NCBI RefSeq assembly: GCF_003710085.1
Contig: NZ_CP033324.1
Location: forward strand, 3,039,501 to 3,103,500
Direction: 5' to 3'
DNA from: Nocardioides pantholopis
GTDB taxonomy: Bacteria; Actinomycetota; Actinomycetes; Propionibacteriales; Nocardioidaceae
Length of the DNA stretch: 64,000 nt
Both the position numbers and the translations under genes were made by a program. Below are positions 1 to 8,270 of the stretch, one piece after another (the stretch's first letter is position 1; every line of letters begins with the position of its first letter). The notes beneath the pieces are model-generated. The model was not told the origin of the DNA. It searched no databases and worked only from the letters and a program-made list of their open reading frames with translations.

Positions 1-1673
1 CGGTTGATCTTCTTCAGCGCCTTGGCCCGCTCGCGGATCCGCTCCTTGGTCTGCTTGGAGGAGTTGTGGATGTTGATCACCCAGGTCTTGCGCCCGGTCT
101 TGCGGTGCTTGAGCCGGATCACCGGGTGCGGCCGCGTGGTGCCGAGGACCGGAAGCTCCAGGTTCTGGGCCTTCTCCCGGGTCCAGACCCGGCGGTCCCA
201 CATCACGGTCTGCCAGCCGTGCCGCGCGCTCAGCGACGTACCGGGCCAGAAGTCGTAGTGCTGGCCGAGGATCTTCTGCAGCGCGACCACCTGGTCACGC
301 TGGCTCTCCTGGATCGCGACGATGCTGCTGCCGGTGTCGGCGATGACGTCAGCGGCCCACTCCGAGCGCAGCCGGCCGGGCGCCCAGTACGGCACCCCCC
401 CGCCGGGCTCGGTGTGCTGGCTGCCCAGGATGTTGAACGTCGTGACGCTGAACTTGCGCCCCTGCTTGCGCAGCGCGAACCGGGGGCTCGCCGAGGGGGC
501 GCCGTTCGGGGTGCTGCGGTCGGTCCGGTCGCCGCCGCCGAGAGCGAGCTGCGCCTGCTCGTTGTTGCCCCAGCACAGCCGGGTGCCGTCGGCGGTCCGC
601 CCGCAGACGTGGTACCAGCCGGCGTCGATCGCGGTCCAGTTGGCCGGGCCGGCGGTGCGCCGGGCCCGGGCGTCGAGGATCGCCTGGCCGTCGCCGAGCT
701 GCCCGTACCGGTTGCTGCCCCAGCAGATCGTGGCGCCGGCCGGGTCCAGGCCGCAGGCGAACGTGTCCCCCACCGTGATCGTCTGCCAGGTGTTGCCGGG
801 CACGTGCGTGGGCACTGTCGCGCCGCTGCCGCCCACCCCGAGCTGGCCCGAGGAGTTGTCGCCCCAGCACCAGCCACGGCCCGAGGTGTCGGTGGCGCAG
901 GTCGAGCGCCATCCCGAGGAGACCGACTTCCAGGCGCCCTGGACGGCGACGTCGCGCGGCTTGGTGCGGGTCTTGGTGTCGCCGACCCCCACCTGACCGA
1001 AGTTGTTGCGCCCCCAGCACAGCAGCCGGCCGTCGTTGACGAGGCCGCAGGCGTGCTGACCCCCGACGGAGACGTCGACCCAGCGCCGCGACGAGCCGAC
1101 CTGGACCGGGGCCCGCTGGTCGGTGGTGTTGCCGTGCCCGAGCTGACCGAAGTGGTTGGAGCCCCAGCACCACAGGCCGCCGTCGGTGGTGACACCACAG
1201 GTGTTCGTCCAGCCGGTCGAGACCCGCTGCCAGGCGCCGAGACCCACCCGCACCGGGTGCCAGGAGGCCGCGTTGGTGCCGATGCCGAGCTGGCCGCGGT
1301 GGTTGGCGCCCCAGCACCACAGCGAGGAGTCGAGCTGGATGCCGCAGGTGGTCGAGCCGCTGGTGTCGATGCTCGACCACACAGCACCCCCGAGGACCTG
1401 GGCCGGGACGCTGCGGTCCTGGTTGGTGCCGAGCCCGAGCTGGCCGTACTTGTTGTCGCCCCAGCACCAGGCGGTCGCGTCCGGCCTGACCTCGCAGCTG
1501 GTCTGGCCGCCGGAGCTCAGGTTGGCGACCGGGACGCCGGGCTCCGCCGCGGGCGCGGCGGGGGCAGCGGCGGAGGCCGGGGCGGAGAGCGCCGGGGAGG
1601 TGGCCGCCCCGGCAAGACAGGAGGCGATCACGAGCGCGAGCGCGGCCACGATCCGTACCGGGGAGAGAGGCAT
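1..1673 (-). CDS. secreted RCC1-repeat propeller fused to endonuclease/exonuclease/phosphatase (EEP) domain, 3' end missing
   Basis: The frame is open from an ATG at 1673 to the window edge, about 557 codons, so the C-terminus is missing. An in-frame ATG at 1685 is an alternative start. Residues 1-30 form a signal peptide; I-A-S-C near residue 19 fits a lipobox, but signal peptidase I cleavage is also possible. Seven RCC1-type repeats follow (about residues 45-390), each with a CWG-N-GQLG core (WCWGDNKYGQLG, WCWGANHRGQLG and so on) and a second Cys about 15 residues earlier, which suggests one disulfide per blade. From about residue 400 an EEP fold begins, with TTFNILGSQH, the metal-binding Glu in VAIQESQRD and the strand WVINIHNSS. 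It is probably an extracellular nuclease or phosphatase carried on a seven-bladed propeller. Substrate unknown. Confidence 0.75.
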   Translation of the reverse strand, partial: MPLSPVRIVAALALVIASCLAGAATSPALSAPASAAAPAAPAAEPGVPVANLSSGGQTSCEVRPDATAWCWGDNKYGQLGLGTNQDRSVPAQVLGGAVWSSIDTSGSTTCGIQLDSSLWCWGANHRGQLGIGTNAASWHPVRVGLGAWQRVSTGWTNTCGVTTDGGLWCWGSNHFGQLGHGNTTDQRAPVQVGSSRRWVDVSVGGQHACGLVNDGRLLCWGRNNFGQVGVGDTKTRTKPRDVAVQGAWKSVSSGWRSTCATDTSGRGWCWGDNSSGQLGVGGSGATVPTHVPGNTWQTITVGDTFACGLDPAGATICWGSNRYGQLGDGQAILDARARRTAGPANWTAIDAGWYHVCGRTADGTRLCWGNNEQAQLALGGGDRTDRSTPNGAPSASPRFALRKQGRKFSVTTFNILGSQHTEPGGGVPYWAPGRLRSEWAADVIADTGSSIVAIQESQRDQVVALQKILGQHYDFWPGTSLSARHGWQTVMWDRRVWTREKAQNLELPVLGTTRPHPVIRLKHRKTGRKTWVINIHNSSKQTKERIRERAKALKKIN

Positions 1674-1765
1674 GGCCACGATCATAAGGCTGTTACTGCT
1701 GTTGTGCACCGATACAGGAGTTGTGGGTGAGACGTCCATTTCCGACCCGGCGTGTCGCCGGATGA

Positions 1766-1805
1766 GATCGGCCACCCCACGAGCCCGAGCGTGGGGTGGC
1801 CGATC
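1766..1805 (-). terminator. perfect hairpin downstream of the lipase gene
   Basis: A perfect 16-bp inverted repeat (arms 1766-1781 and 1790-1805, 8-nt loop) begins 16 bp past the stop of the minus-strand hydrolase. There is no T-run, which is common in actinobacteria. Confidence 0.75.
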
Positions 1806-1821
1806 GGACGGCACGCGGTCG

Positions 1822-2784
1822 TCAGCGGATGGGCGCCGCCAGCGGGAGCGAGCGGTCCACGAGGGCCTTCACCTTGGTGCCACAGGTCGCCACGGCGGCC
1901 GCGTCGGTGCAGTAGTACGCCCCGGTGCGGGTGCCCGTCGCCAGGTCACGGGCCCAGGTGGAGCCGAAGTCACGCAGCCGCGCGGTCTGGGTGGCGTTCG
2001 CCGAGCAGCCAGCCCCCACGACGCCGATGACGTCGGTGTTCTCGCCCTCCACGTCGATGTGGCAGCTGCCGCCGACGGGGATGCCCGCGACGTACTTCTC
2101 CCAGACCAGCTGGATCCCGACGTACGGGTTGTCCAGGCCGACCAGGGCCTCCGCGGAGTTGTTGAAGAGGTTGGTCACGCTCGGCCGAGCGGTGACCGCG
2201 AGCACCGGCCGGGCGCCGCCGTCCGAGATGGCCTCCAGGTTCGCGGTGAATCCCGAGGCCGCGACCGGGTCGAACAGGATCGCGCCGGCGAAGTTCGGGT
2301 AGCCGTTCGCGTCCAGCCGGGCGCCGAGCGCGCTGGCGAAGTGGCCCCCAGCGGAGTGGCCCCCGGCGATGTAGCGGGCCGGCAGCGGCCGGCCGGCCGG
2401 CGGCGCGAAGGTCCGGGCCTTGAGGAGGTCACCGACCTGGGCGGCCAGGTCCGGGTTGCCGGCCGTCATGTCGGCGTTGATGCACAGCACCATCACGCCC
2501 TTCTCGGCGATCGCCTTGCTGCTTCCGCGCAGGTGGGCGCAGTTCCGGCTGAAGCCGTTCTGGAACACCATCAGGGCAGAGGCGGTGCCGTTCGGCAGGT
2601 ACCAGTCCACGCTGTAGGAGGTGCCGGCGATGCTGAGGGTGCTGTTCACGCAGGTGCTGGAGCTCGAGGAGTAGTTGTTGCAGGCCGCATCGGCATGCGC
2701 CGCAGGGGCGGCACCGACGAGGGTCGCGGCGACCAAGGCGGCCGCGGCCGAGACCGCGGCGAGCGCGGTGCGGATCTTCTTCAC
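1822..2784 (-). CDS. secreted alpha/beta hydrolase (lipase/polyester-hydrolase-like)
   Basis: A 320-aa protein starting at GTG 2784 with an upstream GAGAGG ribosome site. Residues 1-32 are a Sec signal peptide with probable cleavage after AHA. The nucleophile elbow GHSAGG puts the catalytic Ser near residue 144. Likely Asp and His partners lie further on (LFDPVA; SCHIDVEGEN). Pairs of Cys (such as C35/C45) suggest disulfides outside the cell. The fold resembles the chlorophyllase/cutinase-like lipase group, but substrate cannot be read from sequence. The gene is monocistronic, with its own hairpin terminator and a divergent intergenic region carrying a duplicated dyad. Longer upstream reading of this frame crosses the opposite-strand gene and is not real. 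Confidence 0.8.
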   Translation of the reverse strand: MKKIRTALAAVSAAAALVAATLVGAAPAAHADAACNNYSSSSSTCVNSTLSIAGTSYSVDWYLPNGTASALMVFQNGFSRNCAHLRGSSKAIAEKGVMVLCINADMTAGNPDLAAQVGDLLKARTFAPPAGRPLPARYIAGGHSAGGHFASALGARLDANGYPNFAGAILFDPVAASGFTANLEAISDGGARPVLAVTARPSVTNLFNNSAEALVGLDNPYVGIQLVWEKYVAGIPVGGSCHIDVEGENTDVIGVVGAGCSANATQTARLRDFGSTWARDLATGTRTGAYYCTDAAAVATCGTKVKALVDRSLPLAAPIR

Positions 2785-2887
2785 TGGGGGGCCTCTCTGA
2801 CGTGGGGCAGCCTCGGGTGCCGCTCCGTGTCCGGACCCTTCCACGCCCGACCGGCCCGACACCCTGGTCCAGACGGCCCGCCCGGAT

Positions 2888-2944
2888 TGCCGACCCGGCA
2901 CCTTTGGTCGCGCCGAAAGTGCCGACTCGGCAGGTCTGGTCGCG
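2888..2944. promoter_or_regulatory. duplicated dyad in divergent intergenic region
   Basis: Two 25-bp imperfect direct repeats (2888-2912 and 2920-2944, 21/25 identical, 32-bp period). Each carries a dyad of the TGCCGA-N-TCGGCA type, and the second copy is a perfect 6+1+6 palindrome. They lie between the divergent hydrolase and PRC/MgtE_N genes and look like two operator sites three helical turns apart. No regulator can be named. Confidence 0.4.
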
Positions 2945-3001
2945 TGGACGGCGTCCGCCGGCCCCGAGCGCGGCGGGGTCGGGCGCAGGCCGGGGGGCCG
3001 G

Positions 3002-3007
3002 TACCGT
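3002..3007 (+). promoter_or_regulatory. -10 box (TACCGT) of a leaderless promoter
   Basis: TACCGT lies 8 nt before the GTG at 3016, and no ribosome site is visible, so transcription probably starts at the start codon. Confidence 0.45.
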
Positions 3008-3015
3008 GGGCGCCC

Positions 3016-4263
3016 GTGAGCACCACCCCGCCCCGCGTGTATGCGGCCCGACTGGTCGGGCTGCCGATCTTCGACCCGCAGGGCGACCAGGTCGGCAAGG
3101 TTCGCGACGTCGTCGTGACCGTGCGCACCGAGGCCACCCAGCCGCGGGTGCTCGGCCTGGTCGCGGAGGTCTTCGGCCGCCGGCGCATCTTCGTCCCGAT
3201 GACCCGGGTCACCAACATCGACGCGGGGCAGGTCTACACCACCGGGCTGCTCAACATGCGCCGCTTCGAGCAGCGCTCCACCGAGACCCTGGTGATCGGG
3301 CAGATGCTGGACCGCAACGTGCGGATCACGCCGACCGGCGTGTCCGGCACCGTGTACGACGTCGCGATGGAGCAGGCGCGCAACCGGGACTGGGTGCTGA
3401 GCCGGGTCGCCGTGCAGGAGCCCGGCAAAGGGCTGCGCCGCCGCGGCCAGACCCACGTCGTGGAGTGGCGCGACGTGGAGGGGCTGAGCCGGCGCGAGCC
3501 GACCCAGGGCGCGACCCACCTGGTGCACGCGCTCAACGAGATGCGCCCCGCCGACGCCGCCAACATGATCCACGACCTGCCGGCCGAGCGCCGGTCCGCG
3601 GTCGTCGCCGCGCTCGACGACGAGCGCCTGGCCGACGTGCTCGAGGAGCTGCCGGAGGAGGACCAGGTCGAGATCCTCAGCCACCTCGACTCCGAGCGGG
3701 CCGCCGACGTGCTCGAGGAGATGTCGGCCGACGACGCCGCCGACCTGATCGCGGAGCTCTCCCCCGAGACCGCCGAGACCCTGCTGCAGCTCATGGAGCC
3801 CGAGGAGGCCGAGGACGTCCGCCGGCTGATGTCCTACGTGCAGAACACGGCCGGCGCGATGATGACCCCCGAGCCGGTGATCCTGGGACCCCAGGCCACC
3901 GTCGCCGACGCGCTCGCCCACGTCCGCAACCCCGACCTGACCCCGGCCCTGGCGGCGCTGGTCTACGTCTGCCGCCAGCCGCTCGAGACCCCGACCGGCC
4001 GGCTGATCGGCGTCGCCCACATCCAGCGGCTGCTGCGCGAGCCGCCGTCGACGCTGGTCGCGGGCGTGCTGGACGAGTCCATGGAGAACCTCCGCCCCGA
4101 GGCCGGGATCGACGAGGTCGCCGCGCACCTGGCGACCTACAACCTGGTCGCTGCGCCGGTGGTGGACGAGAACGGCCACCTGCTGGGCGCCGTGACCGTC
4201 GACGACCTGCTCGACCACATGCTGCCCGAGGGCTGGCGGGACCGGACGGTGCGCCATGGCTGA
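3016..4263 (+). CDS. PRC-barrel / MgtE N-domain / CBS-pair protein without membrane segments
   Basis: A 415-aa soluble protein. A PRC-barrel-like start (about residues 5-90, LVGLPIFDPQGDQVGKV) is followed by an MgtE intracellular superhelical domain (about 170-290, with repeats such as LADVLEELPEEDQVEIL) and two CBS motifs (about 290-410). The MgtE transmembrane pore is absent, so this is not itself a Mg2+ channel. The CBS/MgtE_N pair suggests sensing of Mg2+ or nucleotides. It overlaps the downstream DUF1003 membrane gene by 8 bp, and the two probably act together. The same order before Mrp and TatB is common in actinobacteria. The start is GTG 3016, 8 nt after a TACCGT box, and longer upstream readings have no support. 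Confidence 0.85.
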   Translation: MSTTPPRVYAARLVGLPIFDPQGDQVGKVRDVVVTVRTEATQPRVLGLVAEVFGRRRIFVPMTRVTNIDAGQVYTTGLLNMRRFEQRSTETLVIGQMLDRNVRITPTGVSGTVYDVAMEQARNRDWVLSRVAVQEPGKGLRRRGQTHVVEWRDVEGLSRREPTQGATHLVHALNEMRPADAANMIHDLPAERRSAVVAALDDERLADVLEELPEEDQVEILSHLDSERAADVLEEMSADDAADLIAELSPETAETLLQLMEPEEAEDVRRLMSYVQNTAGAMMTPEPVILGPQATVADALAHVRNPDLTPALAALVYVCRQPLETPTGRLIGVAHIQRLLREPPSTLVAGVLDESMENLRPEAGIDEVAAHLATYNLVAAPVVDENGHLLGAVTVDDLLDHMLPEGWRDRTVRHG

Positions 4264-4783
4264 GGGGCACTCCCCCCGCGAGCGGCTGGACACGCCCCGC
4301 GACACCCGCCGGCCGCTGGTGCGCCGCCCGGCGTACGACTCCGACACGTTCGGCGTCTTCGCCGAGCAGTTCGCGCGCTTCATGGGGACGGCGCGCTTCC
4401 TGATCTACATGACGCTGTTCGTGCTGGTGTGGCTCGGCTGGAACTGGGTGGCGCCCGAGGACCTGCGGTGGGACGCCTACCCGTTCATCTTCCTGACCCT
4501 GATGCTCAGCCTCCAGGCGTCGTACGCCGCGCCGCTGATCCTGCTCGCCCAGAACCGGCAGGAGGCCCGGGACCGGGTGATCGCCGAGCAGGACCGGCAG
4601 GCGGACGCCCGCGCCCACGCCGACATGGAGTTCCTGGCCCGCGAGGTCGCCTCGCTGCGGATGGCGGTGGGCGAGGTCGCGACCCGCGACTACTTGCGCT
4701 CGGAGCTGCGCTCGCTGCTCGCCGAGCTCGACGAGCGGTCCCAGCCGGGCCGCGATGACGGGCCGAACGCCTCTACCACCTAG
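4256..4783 (+). CDS. DUF1003 membrane protein
   Basis: A 175-aa protein with two transmembrane helices (about residues 47-65, FLIYMTLFVLVWLGWNWV, and 75-97, FIFLTLMLSLQASYAAPLILL) matching DUF1003. A charged helical C-terminal tail (about 100-160) probably forms a cytoplasmic coiled coil. The ATG lies inside the end of the preceding MgtE_N/CBS gene (8-bp overlap), so translation is coupled. Function is unknown in the family. The pairing with a CBS/MgtE_N sensor suggests a role in membrane ion homeostasis, but this is inference. Confidence 0.85.
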   Translation: MAEGHSPRERLDTPRDTRRPLVRRPAYDSDTFGVFAEQFARFMGTARFLIYMTLFVLVWLGWNWVAPEDLRWDAYPFIFLTLMLSLQASYAAPLILLAQNRQEARDRVIAEQDRQADARAHADMEFLAREVASLRMAVGEVATRDYLRSELRSLLAELDERSQPGRDDGPNASTT

Positions 4784-4786
4784 AAT
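4781..4786 (+). promoter_or_regulatory. -10 box (TAGAAT) of a leaderless promoter for mrp
   Basis: TAGAAT lies 8 nt before the mrp ATG. There is no ribosome site in the 11-bp gap after the DUF1003 stop, so mrp probably has its own leaderless transcript. Confidence 0.5.
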
Positions 4787-4794
4787 CGTCGATC

Positions 4795-5958
4795 ATGAGC
4801 ACCCCCCTCCTCGAGCAGGTCCAGGCTGCGCTCGCGACGGTGAACGACCCCGAGATCAAGCGGCCGATCACCGAGCTGGGCATGGTGGACTCCGTGACGG
4901 TCGACGAGGCCGGCAAGGTGGCGCTCACGGTGCTCCTCACCGTGGCCGGCTGTCCCCTCAAGAGCACGATCGAGCGGGACGTCACCGCCGCGATCGACAC
5001 GGTCCCGGGCACCACCGGCGTGGACCTCGAGCTCGGCGTGATGACCGACGAGCAGCGCACGAACCTGCGCGGCGTCCTGTCCGGCGGCAAGGCCCAGCGC
5101 GAGATCCCGTTCGCCCAGGCGGGCTCGCTGACCAAGGTCTTCGCGATCGCCAGCGGCAAGGGCGGCGTCGGCAAGTCGTCGGTCACCGTCAACCTCGCTC
5201 TCGCGATGGCCGCGCAGGGCTTCAAGGTCGGCGTCGTCGACGCCGACATCTACGGACACTCGGTGCCGGCGATGCTGGGCGTGGCCGACTCCCGGCCCAC
5301 CCAGGTCGAGGACCTGATCATGCCGGTGCCGACCCCCAGCGGCGTCTCGGTGATCTCGATCGGGATGCTCAAGCCGCGCCGCGACCAGGTCGTCGCCTGG
5401 CGTGGCCCGATGCTGGACCGGGCCCTGGTGCAGATGCTCGCCGACGTCTACTGGGGCGACCTGGACGTGCTGCTGCTCGACCTGCCGCCGGGCACCGGCG
5501 ACGTGGCGATCTCGCTGGGCCAGCACCTCCCGGGCGCGGAGGTGGTCGTCGTGACCACCCCCCAGGAGGCAGCGGCCGAGGTCGCCGAGCGGGCCGGCAC
5601 GATGGCCTCGATGATGCACCAGCGCGTCGTCGGCGTCGTGGAGAACATGAGCTACCTGCCCTGCCCGCACTGCACGGCCGAGGGCACCGACCACCGGCTG
5701 GAGATCTTCGGCTCCGGGGGCGGCGACCGGGTCGCCCAGACCCTCTCCGCCCGCTTCGGGTACGACGTCCCGGTGCTGGGACGCATCCCGCTGGACATCG
5801 CCCTGCGCGAGGGCGGCGACGCCGGCACGCCGATCGTGACCGCGGACCCGGCCGCCCCGGCCGCCCGCGTGCTCGCCGACGTGGCCCAGACCCTGGCCGG
5901 GCGTGGCCGCGGACTGGCCGGCATGCAGCTGGGACTCACTCCGACCAGTAAGTTCTGA
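4795..5958 (+). CDS. mrp: Mrp/ApbC-type P-loop ATPase, Fe-S cluster carrier
   Basis: A 387-aa cytoplasmic protein. An N-terminal MIP18/DUF59 domain (about residues 1-95) precedes a deviant-Walker ParA/MinD-type ATPase, with GKGGVGKS at 121-128, DADIYG and DLPPGTGD. A late CPHC motif is the expected Fe-S bridging site of Mrp/NBP35 dimers. Such proteins carry [4Fe-4S] clusters to apoproteins in an ATP-dependent way. The gene is followed 3 bp later by tatB, an arrangement seen widely in actinobacteria. A leaderless promoter is likely. Confidence 0.92.
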   Translation: MSTPLLEQVQAALATVNDPEIKRPITELGMVDSVTVDEAGKVALTVLLTVAGCPLKSTIERDVTAAIDTVPGTTGVDLELGVMTDEQRTNLRGVLSGGKAQREIPFAQAGSLTKVFAIASGKGGVGKSSVTVNLALAMAAQGFKVGVVDADIYGHSVPAMLGVADSRPTQVEDLIMPVPTPSGVSVISIGMLKPRRDQVVAWRGPMLDRALVQMLADVYWGDLDVLLLDLPPGTGDVAISLGQHLPGAEVVVVTTPQEAAAEVAERAGTMASMMHQRVVGVVENMSYLPCPHCTAEGTDHRLEIFGSGGGDRVAQTLSARFGYDVPVLGRIPLDIALREGGDAGTPIVTADPAAPAARVLADVAQTLAGRGRGLAGMQLGLTPTSKF

Positions 5959-5961
5959 CCC

Positions 5962-6294
5962 ATGTTCGGGGTCGGGTTGGCGGAGGCGACGGTGATCGCC
6001 TTCATCGCCGTCCTCGTCTTCGGCCCCGAGCGCCTGCCCGACCTGGCCCGCCAGGCCGGGCAGATGCTGCGCAAGGCCCGCCAGTTCGCCAACGCCGCGC
6101 GCGACGAGCTGCGTGACGAGCTCGGCCCGGAGTACGCCGACCTCGAGCTGCGCGACCTCGACCCGCGCACGATCGTGCGCAAGCACATCATCGAGGCGAT
6201 GGAGGACGCGGACGCCGAGCCGGCGCCGCGGCGCCGCGGGCTGCGTCCCCTCACCGACGGCGAGGTCCCGCCGTACGACGCCGACGCGACCTGA
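5962..6294 (+). CDS. tatB: Sec-independent protein translocase subunit TatB
   Basis: A 110-aa protein with one N-terminal membrane helix (about residues 5-20), the Tat hinge FGPERLPDL and a long amphipathic charged helix (about 28-60), then an acidic, disordered tail. The length and FGPERLP core fit TatB, which with TatC receives folded twin-arginine substrates. It begins 3 bp after mrp, so it is probably co-transcribed. TatA and TatC are not in the window. Confidence 0.88.
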   Translation: MFGVGLAEATVIAFIAVLVFGPERLPDLARQAGQMLRKARQFANAARDELRDELGPEYADLELRDLDPRTIVRKHIIEAMEDADAEPAPRRRGLRPLTDGEVPPYDADAT

Positions 6295-6313
6295 GGCCGA
6301 GGTCCGCGGGGCC

Positions 6314-6850
6314 TCAGTCCCTGCTCTGCACTGCGGCGAGGCCGGCGAGCGGGACCAGCAGCACCCGGGGCTCCTCCCCCACCGCGAGCTCCACGAAGTC
6401 TGCGCCCACCCGGCGCGGCACCCCCTCGTGACGCCCGCCGTCGCGCAGGTGCACCACGCAGCGCTCGCCCGCCTCGGCGAGCCGGCGCAGCACCGAGCCG
6501 GGGCCGAGCCGCAGCAGCGGTGACCAGGCGACCTCCGGCACCGAGCGATCCGAGGCGCCGCCGACGGCCGTGAGCGCCGCGAGCAGCAGCAGCCAGTCCT
6601 GATCGGCGCCCCGGACCAGGCACCACCCCGCCCCGACCCGGGTGAGCTCCCCCGCGACCGTGCCGACGCCGAGCACGCCCAGCGTGACGTCCCGGCCCAC
6701 GGACGCGACCAGCCGGCTGGCGAGCGTGACTTGCTGGTACTCCGCCCGGCGGCGGTCGACCAGGTCGACCTCCCGCTCGGCGGCGTACGCCGCGGCGGCC
6801 TGCTGCTCGAGGTCGTCGAGGACCGCGAAGAGCTGCTCCTCCCAGGCCAT
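6314..6850 (-). CDS. conserved actinobacterial protein of unknown function
   Basis: A 178-aa protein. The start MAWEEQLF at 6850 is chosen because an AGGAG ribosome site sits just upstream; a longer frame to 6943 lacks one. There is an N-terminal helix (about residues 1-35), then beta-rich sequence with repeated short strands (VTLGVLGVGTVAGELTRVG, CVVHLRDGGRHEGVPRRVG). This looks like a small SH3- or PRC-like barrel. No signal peptide or catalytic motif is visible. It converges with tatB (19 bp between stops) and is divergent from the LysM gene. I do not recognise a function. Confidence 0.6.
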   Translation of the reverse strand: MAWEEQLFAVLDDLEQQAAAAYAAEREVDLVDRRRAEYQQVTLASRLVASVGRDVTLGVLGVGTVAGELTRVGAGWCLVRGADQDWLLLLAALTAVGGASDRSVPEVAWSPLLRLGPGSVLRRLAEAGERCVVHLRDGGRHEGVPRRVGADFVELAVGEEPRVLLVPLAGLAAVQSRD

Positions 6851-7019
6851 CCCCGCTCCTCGCTCGCTCCGGCGGGGCGGCCGGTCCGGCGCGCCCTGAG
6901 CATCCGCTACCCCGATCCGGCCGCCGTCACGCTCGCTACCCACTCCTGTGGAGACTCCGTTGACCGCTCATCAAAGGCGGGCGACAGTGGTCAAACTAAC
7001 GCAAACGCAAGGATTCGAC

Positions 7020-7673
7020 ATGGTAGGTACGGCGCGAACACGGGCCTGCGGGGTCTGGGTGCTGGCCACGGCGACGGCCCTGTTGGTCGTCTCGCTGGTC
7101 GGCCCGGCCGCCCTCGCCCTGCGGACCGGCGCCGACGACCTCGAGACCGCGCTGGTGCGCGGCTGCAGCGCGGTGCTCCTCGGCTGCGCGGCCTGGGCGT
7201 GGGCCGTCACCACGGCGGTGGTGGTCGAGGTGGTGCGCGGAGCTCCCCGCCCCGCGCCGCCCGGCGTCGTACGCCGCGGCGTGCTGGCGCTGTGCGGGCT
7301 CGCGGCGGTCAGCGGCCTGGTGGTCCCCGCCGCCGGCGCGGCCGCTCCGGGCGAGCCCGGGGACCGGACCGCCGGTGCCGCCGTCGTCGACGGGCTGCCC
7401 CTGCCCGACCGCGCGGAAGGGGCCGCGGCCCGGCCGACCCCGGCGCGCCCGGCGCCCCAGACCGGAGCCAGCATCACCGTCCGCCCCGGCGACACCCTGT
7501 GGGCGATCGCCCGGCGCGACCTCGGCGCCGGAGCCGACGGGACCGCGGTGGCCCGCCGAGTCCGCGCCCTGCACGACCTCAACCGCCGCGTCATCGGCCC
7601 CGATCCCGACCTCGTCCACCCGGGCCAGCAGCTGCGTCTGCCGGCCCCGTCCCCCGAAGGAGAGCACCCATGA
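7020..7673 (+). CDS. membrane-anchored LysM domain protein
   Basis: A 217-aa protein. The ATG at 7020 follows AAGGA at a good distance; a GTG at 6948 in the same frame lacks a ribosome site. There are two or three N-terminal hydrophobic helices (about residues 10-35, 48-70 and 85-105), a Pro/Ala-rich linker and a C-terminal LysM domain (about 150-212, ITVRPGDTLWAIARRDLG to PGQQLRLP) outside the cell that should bind peptidoglycan. Its stop overlaps the next start (ATGA), so the two are translationally coupled. Placed near secA, as in relatives, it is probably a cell-wall-associated protein of unknown partner. Confidence 0.8.
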   Translation: MVGTARTRACGVWVLATATALLVVSLVGPAALALRTGADDLETALVRGCSAVLLGCAAWAWAVTTAVVVEVVRGAPRPAPPGVVRRGVLALCGLAAVSGLVVPAAGAAAPGEPGDRTAGAAVVDGLPLPDRAEGAAARPTPARPAPQTGASITVRPGDTLWAIARRDLGAGADGTAVARRVRALHDLNRRVIGPDPDLVHPGQQLRLPAPSPEGEHP

Positions 7674-8239
7674 CCGCTGCCGACCGCCCGCTCGCCGGAC
7701 CGCCCCGCCGCTTCCGGCCGCTCCGGGAGACAGTGGTGCCGATCCGGGTCCCGGTGCCGCTCGCCAGCACCCAGGGGACCCTCGCCCTCGACCTGGAGCC
7801 GCGCCACGACCCGCCGGCGGCGGCCAGCCCGGCCGGCCGAGCCGCGGGCGACGTGGTCCCGATCGACAGGCGCTGGCGCGGTGACGTCGAGCAGTGGTCA
7901 CACCGCTTCGCCCAGGCGGCGGTGGAGATCGTCGGCGGGGACCGGCCGGTCTCCCAGCTGCTGCGCTGGACCACGAGCGCCGTGTACGCCGACCTGGAGC
8001 GCCGCGCGCGCCTGGTCGCCCAGGCGGGCGGGCACGGCGCCGCTCAGGGCCGCGTGCAGCCGGTCCGGCCGAAGGTGCTCAGCGTCCGCACCTGCTTCCT
8101 GGACCGCGGCGTCGTCGAGAGCGGCATCCACGTCCGCTACGGCGAGCGCTCCCGGGCCCTCGCGGCCCGCTTCGAGCTGCGCGCCCCGCGCCGCGAGGAG
8201 GCACCCCGCTGGATCTGCACCGCCCTGGACTGGTCCTGA
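7670..8239 (+). CDS. Rv3235-family protein
   Basis: A 189-aa protein. The disordered, Pro/Arg-rich first 65 residues are followed by a compact domain (about 75-189) beginning WSHRFAQAAVEIVGGDRPVSQLLRWTT and ending RAPRWICTALDWS. This matches the actinobacterial Rv3235 family found beside secA. It has no signal peptide or membrane helix. The ATGA overlap with the LysM gene indicates coupled expression. The family's function is unknown to me. The C-terminal part has a SecA-accessory or NTF2-like feel, but that is only an impression. Confidence 0.75.
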   Translation: MTAADRPLAGPPRRFRPLRETVVPIRVPVPLASTQGTLALDLEPRHDPPAAASPAGRAAGDVVPIDRRWRGDVEQWSHRFAQAAVEIVGGDRPVSQLLRWTTSAVYADLERRARLVAQAGGHGAAQGRVQPVRPKVLSVRTCFLDRGVVESGIHVRYGERSRALAARFELRAPRREEAPRWICTALDWS

Positions 8240-8270
8240 CCGGCGTACGGCGCCACGAGATCAGGGGAGG

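Noticed and set aside
1156..3015. N-terminal extension of the PRC/MgtE_N/CBS gene
   Set aside because: It would run through the opposite-strand hydrolase gene and its terminator; the promoter-linked GTG 3016 fits the family start.
3016..4263. Magnesium transporter MgtE
   Set aside because: Only the cytoplasmic domain and CBS pair are present; there are no membrane helices.
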